Source of the DNA: Yarrowia lipolytica
Taxonomy: Eukaryota; Ascomycota; Dipodascomycetes; Dipodascales
Reading direction: 5' to 3'
DNA: 64,000 bases
NCBI RefSeq assembly: GCF_001761485.1
Contig: NC_090772.1
Location: 1,116,001 to 1,180,000, forward strand
The first letter of the stretch is position 1. Each line of letters starts with the position of its first letter. Below, one piece after another: positions 43,648-55,518 of this stretch. The notes beneath the pieces were generated by a model. It saw nothing but the letters and a program-made list of their open reading frames with translations. It did not search any database and was not told where the DNA came from. The translations under genes and the position numbers were made by a program.

Positions 43648-46600
43648 AGCGGAAGGATATGAAGAGGGTGGTTAACTTGTATAGATGATAGATCAAGATG
43701 ATATTGAAAGGTGGTCAACGGTTGCTGATGATAGCAGTGGAGTACTTTTACAGAGTCGAAACCCGCACTCTGAGAGTGGAAATGGACCTTCTGTAGGAGA
43801 TTCAGAAAGAATTGGCGCTTATGCGGTGAGTTTAGTGGTGTGTAGACAGAAGTACGGAGCTATATAAGACAAGACACCATGTGTTGATTGCAGTTGGTGT
43901 TAGTTTCTGACCAAAGATACGATACTAGTTCAATGACTCTAGGATGTTTAGTCTCGAAAAATGTGACTATCACTGTAGCTACGGAAGTTTGCTTAGTTCG
44001 CTGGGCTAGAGTATATTCGGCCTGTTCAGGGCATGGAGGGTCGTGTAGAATGGGCTGCGGAAGAGCTATTGCGAATCAGAAGAGTGAAATTGCTCGAGAT
44101 TGCCCATTAGATCCGATAAATCTCCTCTTTTATCTGGAGCGTGACTTTTTTGTGATATTGGTGAGTGGACCCACCGGGTATTACCATCAACACAACTCAG
44201 ATATTGCTTCTGTAAGTTGAATGGAATCGGTATATCAAAAAAACCAAACGACACGGGATATAAAATGTGAGAGTGAAACCAGAATCATCAAAAGACCTTT
44301 ATATTAGAAGTACATTAGAAGCACAAGCAAGTCGCTCTGTTTTTCACTGATGTCTTCTTTTACTTGTACTTGTACAGTACCTATACTACATACTGTACTA
44401 CTTTGGCTCTGATAACTTCTTCTCTATGTAAGTCCATTCTCCATGCTCATAGGAGCCAATCAAGTCCAAGAAATCTGGATTAAAGAAACAGATCATGAAG
44501 CATTCTGTTTGATTATGTCACCATCTACCGGAAAACAGCATCTTGCACCCCCCTTTCTGCTTCGTTGCACCGTTCATGTACCTGTACATCTAAAAGCACA
44601 GTTCCGCAGCTACTGTGCCGGGAAAACACAGTGGTAATGCACTGGATGATCCGGTCGAGGGAAATGGCGAACCGGAGAGAGGTCTCTCAGTCAAGGTGCC
44701 TTCATTGCGCAGATCCCGAGGAAATACGACAGAAGGTTCCTGCGCTACATTGCTTGGTGTCAGAGAAGCGCAAACGCATGAAAAGTGGAGCAGGGAGAGT
44801 TGAGAGGTTTGAAAAAGAATGGCAGAGTGTGAGTCATTCTAAAATAATTCCAAATTAGAAGTGGGCTTGGGGGGGCTGCGGGAGGAGGAGTGAGAGAGAA
44901 GGGGTTGAGGTTCTGTTTGGCACATACGGAGTAGATAGAAAAACAAGTTTATTGTACAGTATAGTACTTCAATTGGTCTAGCGATTGCGCTACTGTACTG
45001 CCATTGAAGCTCTCCAGATACGAACCGTCTACCTTTTTTTCCAATAATTCCCATATCTCAAATGCTTTTGCTCTAGAACTGCACTACAATACATTCTACA
45101 AGTCCATAGCTACAGAATGCACATCTTCTACGTGTACTGTACCGTATATAGATGAAAATAAAGAGTGAACTTGCATTTTGGACGTAGAGGTAGGTAATAT
45201 ATTCTCCAACCATATGGAACATTGGTTTTGTAGGACCATCATATCATCCAATCCTGAACCCAGCATTCTACCTGCGTGCGAGCAAAATTTCACGACTGGA
45301 AACACGCGAGAGTGTGAGAAACAAAGAGTACAAAGAGTTGACGATCAGATGACAGTCTTGAAGGCGGTTGAGAATATTCCGATTGTTGTTAAGTCACTTA
45401 ATGACCATGATGTCTAAAGCTCTGCCCAGCGTCATGAAAACAGGAAGTACAGTATGTACCTTGGTATAATCATAATATCACTGTAATGAAGACAGTGAGG
45501 AGTATGAGTAGTTGCAAAGTCGATTGATGCATTGAAGAAAAAATTGTTGATAAAGCATAGAAGTCCATTAGCGACGCTACCATCATTATGTTCTTGATAT
45601 TACGTCCTGGCAAAACGCATGATCGCAGAACACAACAAAGACATATGACTCTACAAAACGCACGAGTGATATTAAGAAACCGCAAATACCCCAATAACAG
45701 CAACTTCCAGCCATACGGTCTTATAATCAACTTGCTCAATTAATCGCAAAGGCTTCAGCTCTGCTACGCTACTATTTCAGTGTCCAACATGATGCACCAT
45801 GCAGAAAGTGCATGAAGATATTTTGAAAGAGCAAGGATGACATATAGTGCACATTCCTGAATAGCAGCGAATCGGAACCAATTACTTTGAGTGACTGTAC
45901 TTCTCTAATAACGTCTGTTATTCTCAATCTTCATGTTGTATCATATCTCCTTACTGTCAGACATAGAACCAGATCTAAGGTATCGTATTAGTGCAAGGCT
46001 ATCAATCAGTGGGCTTGGCATAATAACCAATACCGAAGTAGACACGTCAGCTCATCATGCAATATTCAGCCCAAGCCTCTGTGCTTAACCGCCCTGACCA
46101 CTTTGTATACTGTGAAATACTTGTTGGAGAGGTGCAGTGGTGCATTCTACCAGCTGTTGAGCAGAATGCTAGATATATTTGGGCACTGACTATTGATTCG
46201 ACAGCTGGACAAGTCGTCCAGACCAATCTTCATCGGCTCAAAACTATGCCGGTATATTTACCGACACTATGGACATCCTGTAGTGTGCTGCACTACCGAT
46301 ACAGCGACGCACACGAGTCACTGGAGCAATCATTGACGAGATGGAAGAGATAAGCAGAAGCTAACGAAACAACTTTGGAAGCAACTTGTTTTTCCTGTAA
46401 ACACTTGAGCAAGTGACTTCTGTACCAGCCCATTTCCAATAATATGTGCCCGTGTATACGTTGTTACTGTCAAATGGGAGCACTTGCTGGACTTGTCATA
46501 TATATCTCAATTGGGCTGTATGGCCTTTGGATCCTGTCTCCGTCAGTTACAATCATTTTCATCATGGTGCTCGGACATATCTCTTGTAGATCGCGGTTGG

Positions 46601-47112
46601 TTCTCATCACAGTAGTCAACTCCGCGGTTCGTTGGAAAGTGTTCATCTGTACATTATCCGAACTTTCATCTCGCCAGAAACTTCCTCCGGAGCCGTCTTT
46701 GGGCTCTTGCATCCGACATGAAGCCTTTGTCTTTCTACTCGAACCTCTTCATCCAACCGTTTTCCAAACCCTGTCCTCGCAGCCATGCAGGGTTAAATAG
46801 GGAAAATTAGTCTAACTATGCCGTATCAGAGGTGTTTTTCTTTTTCTTTCAGAATATATAAAAATAAAAATACAATCGTTAATTATAACTTCACTTGTCT
46901 GACTTGGCAAACTACAAGTAGCAGAAATAGCGCTTTTGGTAAAGCATTCAGTCATAAGTGGATATTGCAAACTGAGAACAACTGAACGGTGCTAAATGGT
47001 CACAGAACATTCCAGACACACGGCGCTCTAGTTACCACAGAACCAAGCCTCATCAAGTACCAGTACAAGTACTCTGATCGGCATTTTTAGGGTCGGGCGA
47101 TATTCCTGCACC

Positions 47113-47139
47113 TTTTTTTTTTTTTTTTTTTTTTTTTTT
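47113..47139. repeat. Run of 27 thymines
   Basis: Uninterrupted T run in gene-poor DNA. On the minus strand it would be an A tail, but no retroposed body was recognised next to it. Confidence 0.75.
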
Positions 47140-49989
47140 ATTCCAGAGAAAAATACATTTCGCACACAATTGCTGCTAATACTGCTATGCGGCTCAACGT
47201 CGGCCGAGGCTCGCAAAGTTCAAACTATATTCAGGGACAAAATGACAGACAAAACGAAAATGACGTATACGATGCAGGGAATTATTGACGGGTCAGAGAA
47301 TAATAACTAGACGAATACGCCATTGGCTGATCGTGGTGTTTTATTGATTGAATCTCTAGAGTTGTGTTAGCAAGAGTTGTTTGAGAGTACATTTGCCTGA
47401 TTTTTTCCAACAGTTTTTAATTCTAAAATTGCCTTTTTTTTTTGCTCCGACAAGAACTCCGACCAATACCAATGCATGTAAAGTCTCCGAGAACCACAAT
47501 GGGAGAACAATAGGTCAGCGGGGGTATTGTTCTGGGTTGAGGTGCATCATAAATGCAGTAAAAAGCCCTGGAATGACTTGGGGAACCGTATGGAGCCGCT
47601 GTGTTGGTTTGGGGTATAACGTCTTTCTGTCGGTGTTTTTCCGGACCAGAACGACACAAGGGATATCTTCATAGAAGTGACCTACTGTACCTCACAGAAG
47701 AGGCTGTGGTGACATGGACGCATAATGGGTCACTACTTATCACTACTTGTAGTGCTCTACTCCCAGCCGTCGCGCCCCTGGAAGCTGTTGTGACCCCTAT
47801 TTTCCAACCGGTTGTATTGTCCGTTTTAGTCGCGTCATTCATACGCGGCATGTTGCCAAGAATAACTGTTTTAATACTGTTCGGCTTGGCTGTCAGGCGT
47901 ATAGAAGAGTATGGGATGTGCAAGAGGACCTCGGAGTGTATGGAACCTTTCGTTGCGCCCAAAGTGTCGGCGTACTTTCGTCCGTCGTATTGCTATTGTG
48001 AGTGCTGCAGACCCTGGAGTGGTTTTGAGGTGAAGCGCAGAAGGTCGGAGGGAGAAATGAGTTTCTGTGGCAAGGTGCAGTGGTGCATTGAGTCAGCGTT
48101 TCATGTCGAAAATGCCGAGGGGTGTTTTCTGCAGGAGGCTTACTAAGAGGGGTTGAATAGGGGTACTTGGTAGGGAGTCACGAAATTGAGGGGGATTGAT
48201 TGGAATCACAAGGAGTGTAGAGGACGAAGGAGTTGAATGAAATCACTTTGAATCGGAATGATTGCTCGCCCATGAAGTGGTGGTATCGTCGCACTTGCCA
48301 CACAGTTAGCCACAGTTAGCCACAGTCTTTAGTCAAGCCACCTTTCTCAGAGAGTCCCGACAAAGCCAGATTGAATGTGCTCATCCCATTCGGGAAATAT
48401 CAGACCTTGTGGCGACGTAATACAAAAAATGGGCGTGAGAATGTCGGCTTTGGAGTCGAGGTAAGGTCTGAAGTCGTGTACATTTTCTGTCGATCGTCTA
48501 TAGTATTGGAACGACACACTCTGGTTATATATCCCCTCCTACCCCTTAAAGCACCTTGGATGACCGACATAATTTTCTGTAGGACTGTTTCAGATGTTCC
48601 TGGGGCGGCATTCTGTATAATGTTTTGTTCCACAGTGCACTTCTCAAGCCACGGCACTCGGTCTTTTACCCTCTCTTTTGATGCACAGGTCCAAGAAGCA
48701 ATGGGATGGTCGGTGCCAGATGAGGGAGAGAAAGGAGTAGAGTGAAAGAGTTGATGATATCGGAACTGACTAGCTACAAGTACATGGTCTCGAACGCGTC
48801 TCCTACGGATCCTACGGCTCCTACGGCTACGCCATTCTCCAATCCGTGTTTACCGGGATATCACCCACAACCTGGCTCAGAATAATAAGCAAAAGTCATG
48901 CACTTTGGCATGGGTCAGGACTCAGTCGAAATATTTTTTTGCATTATTTCTCATATCGCGTATCCAGTCTTCTACAAGTGGTTTCTTTGTTTGCATTGTT
49001 TTTTATTGTTCATGCACCAACCTCCGACTGCGTAATGTGGTGATAATAGAAGAGGTCGTTATTGGGTTGTTATAGAAACAGAGACAGTCCAGAAAACCAT
49101 TAAATAGAAAGTTGTCATAACAAACACTCCAATTACCGCTAGCCATTTCAATGTCGAACAAGTTATTACCACTGAGGGCTTCTCATTTCTACCTCACAGT
49201 TCGTATGCACACCCCGCAGAGTGCAGAACAATAAAAGCCGACATCTCCGTGTCCAATTCCTGAAGAAAGAAAAAATGATCGCTCCACAAATTTCCTAGTT
49301 ATCGTGCCGTGGTTTTCAGACGGGTTATTTGAGTTTTATTTCAGGTCAATGTGGAGCCGACCGAGAGTAAGGAGAACCCGATCCTCCGGCTCTTCAAGGA
49401 ACCTCTTCTACAACTTCACTTCACTCAGCCAATAACCGAAAAGAAACAATACCATTGATACGCTGCAGAGCGACCAGTGAGAGGTCGGGCCGACTCGAAA
49501 ACAAAAAACTAATCTTCCAAGCTGGCGCGCACTACATGTACATCTCCACAGGTTGGCAAGCATAGCCCATGCGTAGATGGACATTGAGAAGGGGGGAGTC
49601 ATTGCGGGAGACAAGAGGGATTAATAAAACGGAGTTGAATTAAAAAGTGAGGCACAGTTCAGGGGCTAGATGAAGATAATAATGGAAAAGTGGCCTTTGG
49701 AGTGAAGGAAATGATGCAACCGCAGTAGAAGGACACGAAATGTCGCGTTCAAGTAAGTAAGCCGGAAGACAAAACAGCAATCTCCGCTTAGAATAGCTGA
49801 AAAGAAACAGATGGCCAGTTTTGCTCACGTAGACCTGCTCCCTGACGCACAGCTCTTCCATGCGTTACGTTTCTCTGCTCTACATTCTTTGTCGGTTTGT
49901 CCAGAAGGGCACAATGTCTTTGTCCGAAGCGACACCACCTTTGCTGTATTGTTTTTGGAGGAAGACGTCCCAGACTATGTTCAAGTTGA

Positions 49990-49997
49990 TATAAATA
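49990..49997 (+). promoter_or_regulatory. TATA box of adhesin 2
   Basis: TATAAATA 56-63 bases upstream of the ATG at 50053. Confidence 0.6.
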
Positions 49998-50052
49998 CTG
50001 GGTCATTCACCCCCTGAAAATATCTATCATCACACAACAGTTCACCATCACA

Positions 50053-53000
50053 ATGAAGATCACTCTAGCGTTTCTGCTTTCAGTGGTAGCTGCCAAACAG
50101 GTGGCGTCTCCTATCACCTCCTTTGCTATGGGTCAGGCCAATGACGTCAGCAACAAGGAGGGCTATGCCGGCAGCAAATGGGAGCTTGATTACACCTTTT
50201 CTCTCCGTCCCGAGCAGGATGGTGTTGTTCCCGGCGACTTCTTCACCTTTGACGTTGATAACAAGCTCAGTCTTGAAGCAGGCAACTATGACTTTATGGT
50301 GAAGGATCCCAGCGGCAACGACATTATGCGAATTGCCAATGAGGGTCACACCTTCACAGCTACCTACACCGACTATGTGGAGGATAAGAACCACCAGATC
50401 TCTGGCGACTTTTTCATGCAGGCCACTCTCTCTTCTTCTCAAATCTCTGGACCCGGCGCTTACACCGTCACCACCTACTCCGAGGGCAAGTCTTTCTCCG
50501 ATACAATCTATATCAAGGCTGCGGTTGAGACTTCCGGCGCCTACAAGTTTGCCCAGCGTGAAAATAACCGAATCAAGTGGACCATCCAGCTTCCTGCTTC
50601 TCCTTATGATCGAATGAAGGTTGTCGACAAGCTCGACGGTGATGGCTCTTACTACGGTTCTCCCGACGAGCTTCTCCAGGACATGTCTCTGCAGTTCTAC
50701 AAGGGTCTTACCCCCACCTGGGACTACGAGTCTGTCGAGAAGATTGACAATGTTGACCAGTACATCCAGCTTACCGACTTTGACAACTATGGCTTCACTC
50801 TGTACGTCAACAACGTTCCTCAGGATGACATCACTGTCCAGATCACCTTCTACTCCGACATCATGTACCGACAGGAACAGTACACCAACGCCATGGACTG
50901 GGTTTTGTGGGAGTACGGCTGGGGCCATCTTCCTGAGGGCACCGGTTCTGGAGAAGGTGAAGGTTCCGGTGGAAACATCAACAATGGTTACTTCCGAACT
51001 GGCCACACTACCGGTGGGGCTCCCTGGGAGTCCCAGGAGGGCGATTGGGACTTGGATGCTGGTGGAAACGGTGACGGTGAGGGTGGAAGAAGCTCCAAGC
51101 CTGTTCCCCCCTACCGATCCACCACTGCTGTCTCCAGCACCCCCGAGTCTTCCTCTATGCCCATCACTTCAGAGTCTTCTTCCTCTGAGCCCTCTTCCAC
51201 TATGGAGCCTTCTTCGTCTATTCCCGAGTCCAGCTCTGAGCCCACCTCTTCTGCTCCTGTGACCTCTTCTGAGGAGCCCTCATCCAGCATCCCCGAGACT
51301 TCTTCGGGCACCTGAGACTTCTTGGCACCTGAGACTTCTTCGGCCCCGGAGACTTCTTCGGCACCTGAGACTTCTCGGCACCTGAGATTTTCGACACCCG
51401 AGGCTTCTTCGGCCCCCCGAGACTTCTTCGGCACCCTGAGACTCTTCTTTCTGAGGAGCCCTCTAGCACTCCCGAGCCTACTCCTGAGCCTACTCCCGAG
51501 CCTTCCTCTACCATTGTGCCCTCCACTTTCTCGTTCTTCAACTCCAGCACTGTTCCTGAGACCACTTCTGCCCCCGTGACCGTAATTGAGTTCTCTTCCT
51601 CTGAGCCCATCCCCGAGTCATCCACAGTCGAGTCCTCCAGTGAGTCCTCCAGTGTCCCTATCACTTCCTCTGAGCCCTCTTCTAGCGCCCCCATCACCAC
51701 CATGGAGCCTTCTTGTGAGTATCACCCAACCTGCGTCCTAGATGCACATATGCATGCACCTGCACCACACCAAACTCAACTTTAACTAACCCAGCTTCTC
51801 CCTCTCCCACTCCCTCATCCACAGACCCTTGTCTCGAGACTGTGACGGTGACCGAGTCTGGAATCGAGTCGGTTATTGTCAACGACATCTGCTCCACTCC
51901 CGTGCCCACTTCCTCCGACCCCTGCGTTGTTGTCGAGTCCACCACCATCTCCGGCACTCCTACAGTCGTCACCTCTGACATCTGCCAGACCTCGTCCGCT
52001 CCTGTCAGCTCCACCGACCCCTGTCTTGAGACCGAGATTGTAACTGTGTCTGGAACTCCTACCACCGTTACCAATGACATCTGCTCTACTGCCCCCGTCA
52101 CCTCCGCTGATCCTTGTCTCGAGACTGAGGTGGTTACCGTCTCTGGTACTCCCACCACCGTGATTAACGACATCTGCGCCACGTCTTCGACCCCCGTTGA
52201 CGAGTGTCTCACTACCTCTGTTGTCACTGTCTCTGGAACTCCTACAACCGTCACCGAGGACATCTGCAAGACCACATCTGCACCTGTTACCTCTGTTGAT
52301 CCCTGCCTGGAGACCTCCGTCGTGACCATCTCCGGCACCCCCGTCACCGTGTCCAAGGATATTTGCTCCTCTACCATGTCGGACCCCTGTCTCGAGATTG
52401 CTACCGTCACCGTCTCCGGTATCGAGTCCACTGTCACCGATAACATTTGTTCCACAACCCTGTCTGTCACCGACCCCTGTCTCGAAACCGCTGTTGTGAC
52501 TGTCTCTGGTGTCGAGTCCACCGTCACCAACGACGTCTGCGAATCCCCCGCACCCACCTCGTCTAACCCCATCACATCTGCTGACCCCTGTCTCGAAACC
52601 GTTGTCGCATCCATCTCTGGCACCCCCACTACCGTGATTAACAACATCTGCACCACCTCTGCTCCCGTTGACCCTTGTCTTGAGACCGTCACTGCCTCGG
52701 TTTCTGGCTCCACTACCATTGTGACCAACGACATTTGTAAGACCGTTGATCCTTGCATCACGACCGAGGTTGTCACTGTTTCGGGCACTCCCGCCACTAT
52801 GACCAAGGACGTGTGCCAGACCACCGCTGACCCTTGCCTTGAGACTGCCATTGTGACTCTCTCGGGCACCCCTGCTACCGTCACCAAGGACATCTGCACT
52901 TCTGCCGACCCTTGTGTTGAGACCGAGGTTGTGACAGTTTCCGGAACCGAGTCCACCGTCACCAAGAACATCTGCATCACTTCTACCCCCGTTGCTGATC

Positions 53001-54138
53001 CTTGTGTTGTCACTGAGACCATCTCTTCCGGTACTATCACCGAGGTTATCACTCGGGACATTTGCACTCCTGCCCCTACTCCCGTTGTCACCTCCACTGT
53101 CACTGTGCCTGCCACCATCACCAAGACTATCACTGTCTGCGAAGAGGAGGTTTGCACTACCATTCCCGTTACTTTGACCACTGCCCCCGTTCTCTCCACC
53201 ACCGAGATTGTTACTGTGGTTGACAAGAAGACCGTGACCATCACTGTGTGCGACGAGGACTTTGAGACTGTCACCCCTACCCCCGAGGTGACCACCAAGA
53301 CTGTGGTTGTTACCAAGCCCGTCACCCTCACCGAGACTGTCTGTGACGAGATTGACTGCACCACTATCCCCGTGACTGTTACTCCTACTGAGCCCACCCA
53401 AACTCTGACCACTATCATCGAGAACAAGACCATTACTCTGACTCTCGAGACTCCCGTCGTCGAGGTTGAGACCGAGACTGTAGTTGTTGACGTCCCTGCT
53501 TCCAAGGTCACCCCCGTGCCCGAGGCTCCTGCTTCCAAGCCTATTACTCAGACTATCACTACTGTGATCGAGGACAAGACCCTGACTATTACTCAGGAGA
53601 CCATTGTGCCTATTATTCCTGTCGCCACTCGACCCGTTCAGTCTGTTGTTCCTCAGGTTCCTGTTGAGCCCGCCCAGCCCGCTAAGTCCGACTCTCCTGT
53701 TATGCCTACTCCCGAGCAACCTACTCCCGAGACTCACATTCAGCCTGAGACTCCCGTCCACCCAGAGCTTGTTACTCCGAGACTCCCGTCAACCCTGTGT
53801 CCCTGTGCAGCCCTGTTCCTGTTCCTGAGACTCCCGAGAGATCCCGTCAACCCTGATTCCCTGTGCAGCCTGTTTCCTGTTCCTTAACTCCCGAGACTCC
53901 CCATCAACCCTGATGTCCTGTGCCAGCCTGTTCCTGTTCCTGAACTCCCCATTACCCCGAATCTCCTGAGTCTCCCAAGTCTCCTGTTGAGCCCGTCCCC
54001 GAGACTCCTCAGGCCCCCATTAACCCCGTGCAGCCTCAGACTCCCGGCCCTAGCCCCGAGACTCCCCAGGCTAACTCTGGTTCTCGTCTGGCCGTCTCCG
54101 GTCTTGCCCTGATGCCTTTCGTGGCTCTGCTTCTTTAA
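50053..54138 (+). CDS. GPI-anchored adhesin 2 (Als/MSCRAMM-like N-domain, 14 Cys repeats), frame broken in repeats
   Basis: Paralogue of adhesin 1, with exon 1 at 50053-51714 and exon 2 at 51795-54138. The parts in order are: signal peptide (1-14); cysteine-free N-domain to about residue 310 with PGDFFTF at 60-66, TYTDYV at 104-109 and QYTNAMDWVLWE; a Gly-rich linker; and a Ser/Pro/Glu-rich stalk. Then come 14 repeats that begin DPC(L/V)ET and end with ND-IC, two Cys each (about 51830-53070). Thr-rich TITVC repeats, a Pro-rich PETPVNP region, and a GPI signal (GLALMPFVALLL) complete it. The frame shifts in the PETSSA repeat (about 51300-51500) and again in the PETPVNP repeat (about 53770-53990). 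The downstream exon 1 frame fits the intron phase. Either the tracts carry sequencing errors or the allele is broken. A role in cell-cell or surface adhesion is inferred. Confidence 0.85.
51300..51470 (+). repeat. PETSSAPETSSA coding repeat with frame disturbance
   Basis: Imperfect tandem copies of GAGACTTCTTCGGCACCT (18 bases, encoding ETSSAP). Missing bases in several copies put the two ends of exon 1 in different frames. Confidence 0.8.
51715..51794 (+). other. Intron of adhesin 2
   Basis: 80 bases: 5' GTGAGT, branch site CTAAC four bases before the 3' AG (ACTAACCCAG). It joins TCT T to CT TCT in frame and lies at the same stalk/Cys-repeat boundary as in adhesin 1. The very short branch-to-AG distance is typical of Yarrowia introns. 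Confidence 0.88.
51826..53080 (+). repeat. Fourteen Cys-pair coding repeats in adhesin 2
   Basis: Fourteen units starting DPC(L/V)ET (one is DECLTT), a central SGT or SGIES turn, and an IC or VC end, with variable Ser/Thr/Pro spacers. Adhesin 1 has only about four related units, so the array has expanded or contracted since duplication. Confidence 0.88.
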
Positions 54139-54313
54139 AATTTCTAACCAAATAATTAATTCTTGTATATTTGTGTGTGTTGTAGTTGCGAAGTACTGTA
54201 GCAGCTCAAGTATTTTCTGGGAAACAAAACTTCTGATAACTATATGTAAAGTACCTTTGTTCAGTATTCACTTGGGATTTTTATATAATAAATAGGTAAG
54301 CAAGATTGCTTGT

Positions 54314-54724
54314 TCATTTGAGCTGAGTCAGCGCTTCCTGGCCACATCTGACGATATGTCTGAATCGGGCTCCTCCAATAGAAACTCCTCCGTACCATCG
54401 GGTAACCAGCACCAGCACTCCATCGTCCCGCTTACTAAGTAACTCCATGAGTTTGCTTCCTCCTGGGGCTTCTCCTCCGTTATCGAATCCGCTCTCATTG
54501 CCGCTTTTCCAAGCGTAGATCTGGTGGGTAGCTTTCTTCATGGATTTGTCTGCCCACAATTGCTGGAGTTTTTCTTTGGCATCTGACTCGGATGAGATGT
54601 GGATCGCTCGGCCCACGAAGACCGATTTTTTGTCTGTGATAGTTTGTGAAACTGTCCAGGTGTTGGTAGACGAACTATATGCTCTCTGAAGGGTTTTCGC
54701 GCCTGTTTTCGTGTGTTTGAGCAT
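54314..54724 (-). CDS. IMPACT / UPF0029 family protein
   Basis: A 136-residue protein made of one IMPACT N-terminal (UPF0029) domain, as in bacterial YigZ and yeast Yih1/YDL177C. Signature motifs: KKSVFVGRAIHI, KKATHQIYAW, the glycine-rich DNGGEAPGGSKLMELL, and LVTRWYGGVSIGGARFRHI. No RWD domain precedes it, so it resembles the short YDL177C type rather than Yih1, which inhibits Gcn2 activation. The frame is open 19 codons further up, but only from TTG, so ATG 54724 is used. An out-of-frame upstream ORF encoding an SDSDSD run precedes it. Exact function unknown. Confidence 0.88.
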   Translation of the reverse strand: MLKHTKTGAKTLQRAYSSSTNTWTVSQTITDKKSVFVGRAIHISSESDAKEKLQQLWADKSMKKATHQIYAWKSGNESGFDNGGEAPGGSKLMELLSKRDDGVLVLVTRWYGGVSIGGARFRHIVRCGQEALTQLK

Positions 54725-55518
54725 CTCTTGAAGGTTGTATGGAAGATTCAAGTGAGGAGAAACATGTCGAATCAGAACCAAAATCAGAATCAGAATCAGA
54801 ATCAGAGTTCATACAGGACAGATGCAGGGAGCTGTGAGTGGTGGTTGAGAGGTGGTTGAGAGGTGGTGAGGAGGTTGAGAGGTCGTAGAGAGAGATTTTA
54901 GAGGTCGTAGAGATGGCAGAGAGGTGGTTGAGAGTCCAATAATTTCTCTGCTGATCCAATTGGTGTTCCTATGTTGCTTGATTCCACGAATGCTATAAAT
55001 AGCACAGCAAATTTCAGCCGCTTAGTTTTAACTAAACTCCCAACAAATGTACGTGATATTTGGCTCGCTCAAGTAATAGAGCAGATGGAAATGTCATGTC
55101 TTTATGGCTTTGGGATAATCGGAGTACGGAAAAAACAATCGCATTATATGTTGTATCGAAATTGGTACCTCCAGTATTAATGACCTATCCACTGGTGCAG
55201 ATTAACACGTAAAAACACGTTCTTATAAGAACACCTTCTTTGTCTGCCCTGCGCCTCCTGACACTTTTGCTGCTGACTTTGACTTGTCTCTGGCGGGGGC
55301 TACAACGAGAGAATCACGAAGAAAAAAAGGATCAATCCTTCTAGAACAACTCAAGGAGTCGAATGGTGCTGCCCAGGTTTCTGTAACATATCCCCTCTGC
55401 CCGCTGTTCCTACCGCCTCAGGAATTAGACTCTGATATCGTGCATTGTATGCAGGCCAATCCTCTCCATCATCAGAAGACACCTCACTCTCACAACCACA
55501 CACCAGAGCATACATAAG
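54725..55518. other. Divergent intergenic with purine-rich repeats
   Basis: Contains AATCAG repeats (about 54770-54805, coding Ser-Asp on the other strand) and GAGAGGTGGTT repeats at about 54835-54930. No convincing gene. Confidence 0.5.

Larger units (their letters stand above)
43648..50052. other. Gene-poor block of 6.4 kb upstream of adhesin 2
   Basis: No convincing gene. Several short frames exist, some from ATG (46057-46353, 46444-46800), others only from GTG or TTG (47601-48146). A 17-base word, AGGTGCAGTGGTGCATT, occurs twice, at about 46131 and 48074. In both places it is translated in frame as VQWCI, and a related ILPACEQN-type phrase occurs in a frame near 45265. These may be remnants of an old duplicated sequence. 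A 27-T run lies at 47113-47139. Tandem GTTAGCCACA words lie near 48300-48330. Confidence 0.45.

Noticed and set aside
51694-53761. Two very long antisense frames (over 600 codons) opposite adhesin 2
   Set aside because: They mirror the Thr/Val/Ser-rich repeat coding strand, have repetitive Val/Ser or Gly/Asn composition and no ATG-led domain. The plus strand has signal peptide, intron, Cys repeats and GPI signal.
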